Numbered from the stretch's first letter, positions 1-11,377 are shown. The stretch is 64,000 nt of DNA from Cynocephalus volans (GCF_027409185.1 NC_084462.1:46990679-47054678); one strand, 5' to 3'. The notes: generated from the sequence alone by a model not told the origin. Program-made: numbers and translations.

Positions 1-829
1 CAAGGAATAATCCATTGGAAACTAAAATATAAAAGATATAACCTTTGCAACAATATAAAAACATAAGATACACTGAGACAAATTTAACAAAACATTTGTT
101 GAACATTGCTCAGAGAAATTAAAGAATTCCTAAATAAATGAAGCAGTATGCCATATTCATAAACTTGATAGTGTAAAAATATCAATTCTGCCTAAATTGA
201 TATACAGGCTCAATGCGAGTCTAATCAAAATACAAGAAAGCATTTTTGAAGAAATAAATATTACTCTAAAACTTGTATGGAAGTTCAAAGGACCAAGAGT
301 ACCCAAAACAATTTTGAAAAAAATAACAAATTCAGAAAATTTATGCTATCTCCTTTCAAGACTTGCTACAAAACTATAATGATTAAAACAAAATGATATT
401 GGCATGAAGTTATAAAAATAGTTCAGTGGACTAGAACTGAGAGAAACCAATCCATACCTATATAATGAATTAATTTTTAAGAGAGATGCCAAGACAATTC
501 AGCAAAAAAATTATAATCTTCTCAACAAATGGCATTGGAACAACAGGACAGACATATGTGAAAAATGAACCTCAATGCTTACTTCATATCATTGACAAAA
601 ATTAACTAAAACAGATCCTAGTAGCACTAAATGTAAAGACTAATTTTTTTTGAATAGGACAAGGATGCATGAATTATCAAAGAAAAAATAAGAAATTCGA
701 TTTCTTGAAAAAAATTGTAATGTTCTTCAAAAGACTTAAAGAATGAAAAGGCAAACCACAGACTTATCTAACAAAGAACTTTTACAACACCAAAAGAAGA
801 CAAACACAATTTAAAAATATACAAAAACT
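1..829 (+). mobile_element. Old L1 ORF2 C-terminal half (first piece of a fragmented L1)
   Basis: The plus strand reads as decayed L1 ORF2 downstream of the reverse-transcriptase domain. A 60-codon stretch at 197-379 keeps the L1-like pattern YRLNASLIKIQESIFEEIN followed by W-K-F-K-G. Stops and frameshifts occur throughout, so nothing can be expressed. The same old element resumes at 1336, 2081, 3419 and 4101 after later insertions, so this is the left-most piece of a host L1 that continues off the window. Its 3' UTR sequence further right is L1M-like, from memory of that family. Confidence 0.85.
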
Positions 830-1324
830 GGGAATATACCCAGAGGAATGGAAATCATCATGTTGAAGGGATACCTGTACTCCAATGTTCATTGCAGCAC
901 TATTTACAATAGCCAAGAGTTGGAACCAGCCCAAATGTCTATCATCAGATGAGTGGATATGGAAAATATGGTACATCTACACAATGGAATACTACTGTGC
1001 TATAAAAAAGAATGAAATACTGCCATTTGCAACAACATGGATGGACTTAGAGAAAATTATATTAAGTGGAACAAGTCAGGCACAGAAAGAGAAATACCAC
1101 ATGTTCTCACTTATTTGTGGGAGCTAAAAATAAATAAATAAAAACACAAACAAATGGGGGGAAGGAAGAAGACACAACAATCATTCCTTGAAGTTGTTAA
1201 GACAAGTGATCAGATATGAGGTTGATGGAAGGGAGGGGGGAGAGGAAGGGGAAGGGAATATTCGGTAAAGGGACACAAAAATCAATTACATTGTATATGG
1301 ATAAAATAAAATAAAATTTAAAAA
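830..1324 (+). mobile_element. Younger 5'-truncated L1 3' end inserted in the old L1
   Basis: This covers the last part of ORF2 (ending near 1127 with the typical M-E-Y-Y ... L-E-K-I ... AQKEKYHMF ending) and a purine-rich 3' UTR. It is flanked by the 11-bp direct repeat atacaaaaact at 819-829 and 1325-1335, a clean target-site duplication. The old L1 continues directly after the right copy. It lacks most of ORF2 and is an ordinary 5'-truncated insertion. Confidence 0.85.
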
Positions 1325-1335
1325 ATACAAAAACT

Positions 1336-1579
1336 TAAGAGAAGAAGATATATTGATGGCAAATGAAAAGATGTCCAACATTATTACTCATTAAGGAAAT
1401 TCAAATCAAAAGCACAATAAGATACCACTGCAGATTCATTGGAGTGGCTAAAATTAAAAAGACTAAGAATACTAAGAATTAGTAAGGATGTAAAATAACT
1501 AGAAATATTATATATTGCTGGTGGTATGTAAAATGGTACAGCCACTTTGGAAGAGTTTGGTAATTTCTTATAACATTAC
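1336..1579 (+). mobile_element. Old L1 ORF2 continued
   Basis: This continues the L1 of positions 1-829 and reads as the ORF2 stretch that precedes the 3' UTR ('...cattaaggaaattcaaat...', '...tgctggtggtatgtaaaatgg...'). It is interrupted on the right by the MaLR LTR. Confidence 0.8.
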
Positions 1580-1585
1580 ACAAGG

Positions 1586-2000
1586 TGGTATGGATCAATT
1601 GAATTTTGTCCCCCAATGTTCATATGTTGGAAACTTAATTCCCACTGTAACTGTTGAGGATGGTCAATCCTATTACGGTAATTGAAAGGTGGGGCCTTGA
1701 AGAGATGATTGGATTGTTGTACCATGTCATAGTGAATGTATTAATAATGGTGGTCATTGATGTGGTTCTGAGGGCTTTAAAAGGAGAGCACGAGAGTCTC
1801 TCTCTCTCTCTGCTCTGCCATTTACTGACATGTGAGACCCCTGCTTTGCTGTAAAGCCACCACCAAAGAAGACTCTCACCAGATGTGTCCCCTGGACTTT
1901 GGACTTCCCAGCCTCTGAAACTGCAAGCAATACATTCTGTTTTCTTACAAAGTACCCAGTTCTGTGTATTCTGCTATAAGCAAGAAAAACAGACTAACAC
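1586..2000 (+). mobile_element. MaLR (ERVL-MaLR, MST/MLT1-type) solo LTR
   Basis: This is a solo long terminal repeat of an ancient endogenous retrovirus-like family, with no internal retroviral genes. It starts near tggtatggat, contains the 'ggtggggccttgaagag' and 'tttggacttcccagcctc' stretches typical of MaLR LTRs, and ends near 'cagactaacac'. A six-base duplication, acaagg, flanks it at 1580-1585 and 2001-2006. A short CT-repeat sits at 1798-1812. A second, better preserved member of the same broad group lies at 37829-38220. Confidence 0.8.
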
Positions 2001-2004
2001 ACAA

Positions 2005-2080
2005 GGATACTTCAAAAAATTCACAGGAAGATTCATATTATCTTTTAATTCTATTTTTCCACAAACTTTTTGAAGTATCC
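2005..2080 (-). mobile_element. Mariner-like MITE, copy 1
   Basis: This is a 76-bp palindromic element with terminal inverted repeats of about 24 bp (ggatacttcaaaaaattcac on the left, the reverse complement near 2060-2080) around a short AT-rich core. It is the same family as copies at 11378-11453, 54655-54728 and 55738-55813, here in the opposite orientation. It is non-coding. It was inserted within a few bases of the MaLR LTR in the old L1. Confidence 0.75.
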
Positions 2081-2444
2081 ATATACATACATTCACCCTT
2101 GCCTCAGCAATATCATTCCTAGGTATTTATCCAAGAGAAATGAAGACATATTTCCACTCAAAGACTGATACTCAAATGTTCACAGCAGTTTCATGTATTG
2201 TACCCCAAAACTGGAAACAAGCCAAGTATTCATCAACTGGTGAATGAATAAACTGTGATACATCCATACAATGAAATATTACTCAGCGATAAAAAAAGAA
2301 AAATGACTGACACTCACAACGTCATGGATTAATCTCAAAAGCACCATACTGCATGAAAAAAGCCAAACACAATAGACTGTATAATCTCTGATTCCATTTA
2401 TATGAAAGTCTAGAAAAGGCAAAAATATAGTGACAGAAACCTCA
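2081..2444 (+). mobile_element. Old L1 ORF2 end and 3' UTR start
   Basis: The old L1 resumes. It shows the ORF2 tail motif run 'cctaggtatttatccaagag', 'tcaactggtgaatgaataaac' and the 3' UTR stretch around 'gattccatttatatgaaa', which I associate with L1M subfamilies. It is interrupted on the right near 2445. Confidence 0.8.
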
Positions 2445-3418
2445 CTAATCATCAAGGAAATGCAAATCAAAACCACAATGACACGCCACCTCATACTGTT
2501 TAGAATGGCTATTATCAATCAAAAAGATAAGAGATGCCAAGTGTTGGCAAGGATGTGAAGAAAAGAGAGCTCTTGTACACTGTTGGTGGGAATGCAGATT
2601 GGTGCAGCCATTATGGAAAATACTATAGAAGTTATTAAAAAAAAAAATGGGTCAAACTACCATATGAATTAGCGACCCCACAATCACTTTTCTGAATATA
2701 TTCTGAAAGGAATGAAATCAGCACTTCATAGAGATATCTGCACTCCCATATTCATTGAAGCATTATTTACAATAGACAAGATGTGCAAACAACTTACGTG
2801 TCTGTCGATGGATGACTGGATAAAGAAATTGTGATGTGTAATGAGATGTTCATACACATACGTATATACGAATGTATGTATGTATGTTTGTATATATATG
2901 TATGTATTTATACACCTCAGCCTTAAGAGAGAGAGAAAGAGATCCTGCCATTTACAGCCACATGGATAAACCTGGAGGACATCATGCTAACTGAAATATG
3001 CCAGACACAGAAAGAAAAATGCTGCATATGCTCTTATACGTGACATCTAAAAAAAAGTCTAATATGTAGAAACAGAGCAGAATGGTGGTAACCAGAGGTT
3101 GGGGGAGGGGAGAATGGGGGCATGTAGGTCAAAGGGTACAAAGTTGCAGTTATGTAAAACCAATAATTCCAGAGATCTAATGTACAGCATGAGGACTATA
3201 GTTAATAATATCATATTGTATCCTGAAAATTTGCTACAAGAGTAGACTTTAGGTGCTCTTACCAAAAATATTAAAGAAAGAAAGAAAGGTAACTACCTGA
3301 AATGACAGATATGTTAATTGGCTTGACTGTAGTAATCATTTAACTATATATGTGTATATCAGAACATCAGGCTATATGCCTTAATTACATACAATAAAAA
3401 TAAACAATTTTAAAATAT
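2445..3418 (+). mobile_element. Second L1 3' end nested in the old L1
   Basis: This holds late ORF2 sequence ('aaatgcaaatcaaaaccacaatg', 'tggtgggaatgcag') through the 3' UTR ('gtggtaaccagaggttgggg') to the tail near 3415. An AT/TG-rich microsatellite lies at about 2850-2915. The old L1 3' UTR picks up directly afterwards. The insertion borders are approximate, as I found no clear target-site duplication. Confidence 0.8.
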
Positions 3419-3574
3419 ATCAGTTGTTGCCAAGGCTACCAGGGAAGAGATTAATAACACTGGAACATGAGGGAACTTTTTGTTTTGATGGAAATATTCT
3501 AAATTATGATTGTGGTTTTGACTGTATGCATTCATTAAAACTCATCAAATGATGTCTTAAAATTGGTGAATTTA
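3419..3574 (+). mobile_element. Old L1 3' UTR continued
   Basis: Typical L1M 3' UTR wording ('gagggaactttttgttttgatgg', 'cattcattaaaactcatc'). It is cut by the RPL23 retrocopy at about 3575 and finishes after it. Confidence 0.75.
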
Positions 3575-4083
3575 CTTTTCTGGCATTCAAGATGTCAAAG
3601 AGAGGATATTGTGGGTCCTTAGGTGTGAAATTTCAGATTTCCCTGGATCTTCCAACAGGAGCCATGATCATCTGTACTAACAACACAGGAGCCAAAAATC
3701 TTTATCTCATTTATGTATAGAGGACCAAAGGATAGCTGAACAGATGTCCCACTGCTGGTGTGGGTGACATGGTGATCGACACAGTCAAGAAAGACAAACC
3801 AGACCTCAAGAACAAAGAACATCCAGCAGTGACTTTTCAACAAAGAAAGTGAAAAAAGAGAAAAGGCAGTGTTTCTTTAGTTTGAAAATAACTCAATGGT
3901 CAAAGTAAACAATAAAGGTGAGATGACTGGTACTGTCATCACAGGACCAGTTGCAAAGGCATGTCCACCCTTGTGTGAACCAGGATTACATCCAATGCTG
4001 GTAGCATTGCATGATTCTCCTGCATATTTGTTTAAAAAACAAAACAAAACAAAAAAACATTAAAAAGTATTTGCTCCCCTCCA
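3575..4083 (+). pseudogene. RPL23: RPL23 processed pseudogene (60S ribosomal protein uL14)
   Basis: This is a reverse-transcribed copy of the mRNA for ribosomal protein L23 (uL14), a large-subunit rRNA-binding protein. The coding part runs from the ATG at 3592 to the TGA at 4012-4014, exactly 423 nt, the length expected for the 140-residue protein plus stop. Translation starts MSKRG-like, then shows the recognisable '[18 protein letters not shown]' region, 'GVGDMV', 'HPAV', and in another frame 'VNNKGEM' and 'AITGPVAK'-like stretches. In-frame stops near 3721-3740, a +1 shift near 3870 and a compensating -1 shift near 3975 make it dead. There are no introns, and an A-rich 3' end follows. Imperfect direct repeats (aaaattggtgaattt at 3559-3573 and aaaattgataaatttt at 4084-4099) mark insertion into an old L1 3' UTR. 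Confidence 0.92.
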
Positions 4084-4140
4084 AAAATTGATAAATTTTA
4101 TTCTATGTAAATTATATTTCAATGAAATTGATTTAGAAGT
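4084..4140 (+). mobile_element. Old L1 3' UTR terminus
   Basis: The last bases of the host L1 ('taaattttattctatgtaaatta' then 'caatgaaattgattta') follow the RPL23 copy, completing the nested stack. Positions 4141-4214 hold only AT-rich sequence and a short (CA)n run. Confidence 0.7.
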
Positions 4141-4214
4141 CTTCAAAAGAAAAATTATATATCTATATATACATATATAAACGTACATAACACACACACA
4201 CACATAGAACTTTT

Positions 4215-4862
4215 GAATTAAACTTGTATATATCTTTCTGCTTGCTCTAGCATGCTGCTTAAACCTTTGGTTGTATTTTTTATTTCGATGAATAAATCCT
4301 TCAGTTCCATGAGTTCTGCTATGTGCTTTTTAAAGGCATTTATCTCTTTATAAATTTCCTCCTTCATATCCTGAATTGTTTTTCTCATTTCATTGTGATG
4401 TCTTTCTGAGTCTTCTTGTATCTCATTGGGTTTCCTTAAGATTGTTGTTCAGAACTTCTTTTCAGTCATTTCAAGAGTTTCCTGCTTCTGGGGGTCTGAT
4501 ACTTGAGAATTATGATAAATCTTCTTTCTTGTTTTTTCATATTTCTAGTATTCCTATATTGATGTCTGGTCATTTGGTGTAGTTGCTTCTAATATTCCTC
4601 TGGAGCAGCTTTTGAAAAGAAAGACTCTACAGTTAGATGTGTTTTATATTGACCATTGGCTCTGGGCAGACGTGCTAGCACCCTGGCTATTGTCCTGTGA
4701 CCCTAATAGGTGCACTGGGGTGTGCTGAAGGTACTCAGCTTTAATGGATGGCTCTGGGAGAGGTTTCTCTTTCCTTGTTCCTGCAAACAGAGGTTTCTCC
4801 TGTTTCCCTGCAATCTTGAAGACAGTCTCTGTGAAATAACCAGGTGGACGAAAAAAAATTTT
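4215..4862 (-). mobile_element. Inverted 5' part of an L1: 5' UTR and ORF1 N-terminal region
   Basis: On the minus strand, reading from about 4862 down, the sequence begins with 5' UTR-like DNA and passes into ORF1 coding for a lysine/glutamate-rich coiled coil (region 4220-4420, with 'HMKRE'-type heptads: E-E-I-Y-K-E-I-N-A-F-K-K-H-I-A-E-L-M). The C-terminal half of ORF1 follows on the plus strand from 4870. The 5' end is therefore inverted relative to the body, the hallmark of twin priming during reverse transcription. Confidence 0.7.
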
Positions 4863-6828
4863 TTTAAATGAAGAAAATCTATGAGGCCTATCAGACAATG
4901 GTTAGCACACAAACATCTAAACTGTCAGGTTCCAGAAGGGGAAGAAGCAGGAAAAGACATTGAAAACTTATTCAATGAAATAATAGCAGAAAACTTCCCA
5001 AGTATGGAGAGAGATACAGACATCCTGAACAAGAGGCTCAAAGATCCCCAAACAGATTCAATCCAAAAAGGTCCTGTCTGAGGAACATGGTAGTAAAACT
5101 GTCAAAAGTCAAAGACAAAGAGAGAATCCTAAAAGCAGCAAGAGAAAAGCATCAAGTCACCTATAGTGGAGCCCCCATCAGACTAACAACAGACTTCTCA
5201 GCACAAACCTTACAGGTCAGAAGGTAAAGGGATGATATTTTCAAAATACTAGAAGAAACAAACTGCCAACCAAGAATACTATACCCAGCATGGCTATCCT
5301 TCAGAAATGAAGGAGAAATATTGTATTTCCCAGACAAACAAAAACTGCAGGAGTCCACCATCACAAACCAGCCCTACAAGAAATTCTCAAAGGAGTCCTG
5401 CATCTGGAATCCAAAAAACATGAATCACCACCATGATTACACATGATAGAACAAAACTCACTGGTAGAACAGATATGCAATTGAGAAAGAGAAAAAAACT
5501 ATACGTTACTACCTCAACAACCAACAAAAACCAAAGAAAAACAATTAAAGGGAAAGAAAGTAACAAAAGTCATTTAAAACAACCTTACAAAAATCAAAGG
5601 ATTAAGACAATACCCTTCAATAACAATCATGACATAAATGGATTGAATTCCCCACTTAAAAGACATAGACTGGCTGAATGGATTAAAGAACAAGACTCAC
5701 CTATATGCTGTCTACAAGAAACTCACCTCACCTAAAAAGACTCACACAGACAGTGAAGGGATGTAAAAAGATATACCATACAAATTGAACACAAAAACAA
5801 CCAGGAGTAGTCATTCTTATATTAGATAAAGTAGACTTTAAACCAAAAACTATTAAAAAAAGACAAAGAAGGCCATTATATAATGATAAAGGAATCTATC
5901 CAGCAAGAGGATATAAGAATCATAAATATATATATACCCAGCATTGGAGCACCCAGACTATTAGACTTAAAGAGAGAGATAGACCCCAATACAATAATAG
6001 TCAATAATAGTTGGGGAACTCAACACCCTTCTCTAAACTATGGACAGATCATCTAGGCAACAAATCAACAAAGAAACACAGGATTTTGACTACACTTTAG
6101 ACCAATTGAACTTGGCAGACATCCATAGAACACTTCATCCAACAACTGCAGAATATACATTCTTCTCATGAGTACAGGATAGACCATATGTTAGGCCATA
6201 AACAAGTCTCAACAAATTTTTAAAAATTGAAATCATTTCAAGTATCTTTCCAAATCACAATGAATTAAAACTAGAAATCAATAACAAGCAAAACTTTGGA
6301 AACTATACAAATACATGTAAACTAAACAGCATGCTCCTGAATGACTTATGGGGCAAAGAAGAAATTAAAAAGGAAATAAATTAATTTCTTGCAAATAATG
6401 AAAATAAAGAAAATAAAGAAACATCATACCAAAACCTATGGGATACTGCAAAATCAGTACTAAGAGGGAAGTTTATTGCAATAAATGCTTACATCAAAGG
6501 AATAGAAAGACTCCAAATAAACAACTTCATGTTATACCTAGAAGAATTAGAAAAACAAGAACAATCCAACTGCAAAATTAGTAGATGGAAAGAAATAATT
6601 AAGATCAGCGCAGAACTAAATGAAACAGAGAACAAAAAGATGATGCAAGAGATCAATGAAACAAAAGCTAGATTTTTGAGAAGATAAACAAACAGACAAA
6701 GCATTAGCTACTCTAAATAAAAGAAGAGAGATGACCCAAACATCAAAAGTCAGAAATGAAAAAGGAACCATTACAATTGATACCACAGAAATATAAAGAA
6801 TCATTAGAGACTATTATGAACAACTTTA

Positions 6829-7067
6829 TTTTTTTATTTTTAATTTTTTAAATTTTATTTTGTTGATATACATTGTGGCTGATTATTGCTCCCCATCACC
6901 AAAACCTCCCTCCCTTCTCCCTCCCCCCCTGCCCCCCAACAATATCCTTTCTGTTTGCTTGTCGTATCAACTTCAAGTAATTGTGGTTGTTATATCTTCT
7001 TCCCCTCCCCGTTTTTTTTTTTTTTTTTTTTTTATTTTTTGTGTGTGTGTGTGTGTGTGTGTGAATT
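6829..7067 (-). mobile_element. L1 3' UTR fragment inserted antisense into the L1 ORF2
   Basis: A 239-bp insertion interrupts ORF2 and is bounded by the exact 14-bp repeat tatgaacaacttta at 6815-6828 and 7068-7081. The T-rich left end and C-rich block (6900-6945) are the reverse complement of the purine-rich L1 3' UTR of this genome. The right end is a poly(T) run plus (GT)n. The same 3' UTR type, also antisense, occurs at 11518-11856. Confidence 0.85.
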
Positions 7068-9611
7068 TATGAACAACTTTACACCAACAAATTTGAAAAC
7101 CTGAAGGAAATGGATAAATTTCTGGACACATACAAACTACCAAGACTGAACCAAGAAGATGTAGAAAACCTCAATAGATGAATAACAAGCAATGAGATTG
7201 AAGCAGTAATGAGCAGTGTCCCAATAAAGAAAAGCCCAGGACCAGATGGATTCACTGCTAAATTCTACCAAACCTTTAAAGAAGAATTACTGCCAATCCT
7301 TTTCAAACTATTCCAACAAATTGAAATGGAGGCCATTCTCCCAAACTCATTCTATGAGGCCAGCATCACCCTGCTAACAAAACCAGACAAAGATATAACA
7401 AATAAAGAAAACTACAGGCCAATATCTTTGATGAACATAGACACAAAAATCCTCAACAAAATATTAGCAATCAGAATACAGCAGCACATCAAAAAGATTA
7501 TACACCATAATCAAGTGGGATTCATCCAGGGATGCAAGTATGGTTCAACATATGCAAATCAATAAATGTGATATACCACATCAACAAAATCAAGGACAAA
7601 AATCATATGATCATTTCAATAGACATAGAAAAAGCATGTGATAAAATTCAATATCTCTTCATGATAAAGACTCCCAACAAATTAAGTATAGAAGGAAATA
7701 TCTCAACACAATAAAAACCATATATAACAAACTCACTACAAATATCATTCTAAATGAGAAAAGGTGAAAGCTTTTCCTTTAAAAACAGGAACAAGACAAG
7801 GATGCCCACTACCACTTCTGTTTAACATAGTATTGGTAGTACTATCCAGAGCAAACAGGCAAATTGGAAAAGACAAAATCAAACTGTCCCTGTTTGCAGA
7901 TGACATGATTCTCTATATAGAAAAATCTAAAGACTACTGAAAAACTCATAGAGCTGATAGATGAATTCAGTAAAATTGCAGAGCATGAAATCAATACACA
8001 AAAATCAATTGTATTTTTATACTCCAACAACAAACTAGCAGAAAAAGAAATCAAGAAAGGAAGCCCATTTACAACAGATACCAAAAGAAATATTTAGAAA
8101 TAAATTTACTCAAGGAAGTGAAATATCTCCACAATGAGAACTACCAATCACTGCTTAAAGAAATTAAAGAGGACATAAAAAGATGGAAAGATACTCCATA
8201 TTCATGGATTGGGAGAACTGACATTGTGAAAATATCCATATTACCCAAAGCAGTCTACAGATTCAATGCAATCCCTATCAAAATACCAATGACATTCTTC
8301 ACAGAAACAGAAAGAACAAACCTAACATTCACATAGAAGAACAGAACACTCTGAACAGCCAAAGCAATCCTGCACAAAATAAAGTCAGAGGCATTACACT
8401 ACCTGACTTCAAATTATACTACAAAGCGATAGTAACCAAAACAGCATGTTACTGGCATAAAAACAGACACTCTGACCAATGGAACAGAACAGATAACTCA
8501 GAAATCAATCCACATACTTACAACCAACAGATGTTTGACAAAAACAACAAGAACATTCACTGAAGAAAGGACTGTCTCTTCAATAAATGGTGCTGGGAAA
8601 ACTGGATATCCATATGTAGAAGAATGAAATTAGACCCATACCTCTTGCCATATACCAAAATCAACTCAAAATAAATGAAAGACTTAAATATAAGACCTGA
8701 AACTATAAAGCTTCTGGAAGAAAACATATGGGAAATACTTCAGGAGGTAGGACTGGACAAAGACTTTATGAATAAGACCCCCAAAGCACAGGCAACACAA
8801 TAAGTAAATAAATAAATGGGATTATATCAAACTAAAAAGCTTCTGCACAGCAAAGGAAACAATTAACAGAGTGAAAAGACAACCTACAGTATGGGAGAAA
8901 ATATTTGCAAACTACGCATCTGACAAGGGATTAATATCTACAATATACAAGGAACTCAAACAACTTAGTAAAAAAACAAATAATCCAATTGAAAAATGAG
9001 CAAAGGTGTTGATTAGTCATTTTTCAAAGGAAGAAATACAAATGGCCAATAGTTACATGAAGAAATGTTCAACATTACTAATCATCAAGGAAGTGCAAAT
9101 CAAAATCCCATTGAGATATCATCTCACCCCAGTTAGACTGGCTATTATCAAAAAGACAGAGAATGACAAATGTTGATGAGGATGTGGAGAAAGGGGATCC
9201 CTCCTGCACTGTTGGTGGGACTGTGAATTAGTACAGCCTTTAAGAAAAACATGGAGGTTTCTCAAACAACTACAGATAAAACTGCCATATGATCCAGCAA
9301 TCCCACTGTTTGAGTATACACCCAAAGGAATGGAAATCATCATGTTGATGGGGAACCTGCACTCCCGTGTTAACACGCCACTCTATTTACAATAGCCAGG
9401 ATAAGGAACCTACCTAAATGTCCATTGACAGATGACTGGATAAAGAAAATATTGTTTATATATTAAATGGAATACTACTCTGCCATAGAAAAGAATGAAA
9501 TTCTGCCATTCAAAGCAACATGGATGAGCTTGGAGAAAATTATGTTAAATGAAATAAGCCAGGCACAGAAAGAGAAAATACCACAGGTTCTCACTCCTAG
9601 GTGGGAGCTAG

Positions 9612-9774
9612 GGAAGGAAGGAAGGAAGGAAGGAAGGAAGGAAGGAAGGAAGGAAGGAAGGAAGGAAGGAAGGAAGGAAGGAAGGAAGGAAGGAAGGAAG
9701 GAAGGAAGGAAGGAAGGAAGGAAGGAAGGAAGGAAGGAAGGAAGGAAGGAAGGAAGGAAGGAAGGAAGGAAGGA
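9612..9774 (+). repeat. (GGAA)n microsatellite, about 40 units
   Basis: A nearly uninterrupted run of the tetramer ggaa sits just after the 'gtgggagcta' junction that closes L1 ORF2. The L1 copy at 38575-40152 carries a shorter, impure GGAA-rich tract at the same place (about 39800-39870), so the seed is part of the L1 3' UTR. Long open frames through it (K-E-G-R repeats; FLPS repeats on the other strand) are artefacts of the repeat. Confidence 0.97.
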
Positions 9775-10012
9775 TAAACACAATAATACATTGAATTTTC
9801 ATGAGAAAATAGAACTGTGGTTGTAGGGAAGGGAAGGGGGAAAGGGAAGGGTTAGGGTAAAATCAGTTAATGGACACAAAGGATGAGTACATTTTGTGAT
9901 GGTGAATATGCCAACCATCCCGATTTGATCATCGCCTATTGTACACAAATGCTGATAGTCAACTCTGTACTGCACAAATATGTACAATTAATTCTATTTC
10001 AATAAAAATAAA

Positions 10013-11377
10013 CTTTGCATCCATGCAGAATAGAGTAGCAATTATCCAAAATAAGATGAGCCATAAAAATGATAAGCCTTTGGTAAAAAGTTTTAAATAC
10101 TGTCTGCATCTTCACTTGTACAGTGTAACACACAACAACTTTGCCCACAGAAGAATATGGTACCTACGTGTTTTTTTTACATGAATAGTGTATGAAATGA
10201 GTTTCTCTGACAATCTACTTCAAAATAGTTATTAATTTTAGTTCTGTATATAAACCGTAGTGGAAAAAATATTCCATTTCTTAGAGGACAGAATGATACA
10301 ATGGTTGATGAAAAGCTATCAATCCATATTCAGGTATATATCAGACTATTTCATTTAACAATGTTTGAGAAGAGATTTTTCCATCTGTTTGAATAACTGC
10401 CTCCAAGCCATGGTGACTCCATCATCACGTAGTGACATGCATTTACTATTTTTGTTACAACATACAGGGCAGGATTCAAGGTTAAGTGTAGGATGTGCTG
10501 CATGAACAATTTTAATGGCAAAAGAATCTTGACTTTTCCTTGTTATATTCCTTCAACTAAAACTGACCTTCCATATATGAATATTTGACTTTAACAAATA
10601 AATGTTTGGACTCATGTCTTTTATTAGAGTCTCAAACAGTAATCAACATAGATGCTTTCAAGGCCATGATCTCTTTTTTAATTCAAACTACAGATAAGAG
10701 AATGGAAGTCACGGTAGGCACTAAAAGCTAAAACAATCTTTATTTCTTAAGAATGCAAAACTATTTACCTAAGGATCACATTCTGCCACTTTCCAGCATT
10801 ATCAACAGTTATCATATTTATCCTGTTAACGGGATGGATTTATTGTTTGTGTATAATAATTTGGGCCCGAGCTGCATTGATGTGTTTTATGGCATGTAGT
10901 CAACACCGATATATTGTGGTTCTATAACCGCTCCATAAACTGCAGATGCCATCACTGAAATGAATGAGCCCAAGTATCTGCTGAGCTGTTTTTAATTATA
11001 TGTTTATCTTTCCTCATTCCTTTGACTCACATTTTATTTATACCACATGTGGTTACATGTGGTATAGAAGTAATTTTAGGGGGTTTTGGAAAACCCTAAG
11101 CAATCATCTTATTTCATTCAGCAAAGCCACATTACTTACATTGACAGCAATTACGTCTCTATATATCATAACATTTATACAATTTTGGTCTCTTCCAACC
11201 ACACTATTTCCATTTGAAATTCTCCTAAACTAGGAGGATTTTAAAACAAAGCTTATTCATGGGTCTTGAAATTTTTAGTTATTTTCTTAATTATGTTTGT
11301 AGTTATAACCATGACATAATACCTGAAGCTAATTATTTATTACATGTCATCCTGTACTTAAAAAAACCCACAAATAT
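10013..11377. other. Low-copy DNA, no gene recognised
   Basis: No known repeat, exon or RNA gene is recognised here. Frames are short and non-conserved in appearance. A perfect 11-bp inverted repeat lies at 11040-11065. The stretch 10850-11000 has balanced composition and may be conserved noncoding DNA, but I cannot test that. Confidence 0.4.

Larger units (their letters stand above)
4870..10012 (+). mobile_element. Nearly complete L1 body (ORF1 C-terminus, ORF2, 3' UTR)
   Basis: ORF1 C-terminal sequence covers 4880-5410 (ENLFNEIIAENFPSMERD, then frameshifted 'VKDKERILKAAREK', 'CQPRILYPA', 'FPDKQKLQE'). ORF2 begins near 5590 with the endonuclease N-terminus (NGLNSPLKRHRLAEWIKEQD ... CLQETHLT at about 5634-5732). 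The reverse-transcriptase region lies at 7209-7940: '[14 protein letters not shown]', '[12 protein letters not shown]', '[12 protein letters not shown]' and the catalytic FADDM motif near 7894-7908. The Cys-rich end and 3' UTR finish near 10012. Many stops and frameshifts show it is inactive. It carries a nested insertion at 6829-7067 and a GGAA tract at 9612-9774. Confidence 0.88.

Noticed and set aside
9467-9826. 119-codon frame with K-E-G-R repeats
   Set aside because: It is the end of decayed L1 ORF2 running into the GGAA microsatellite.
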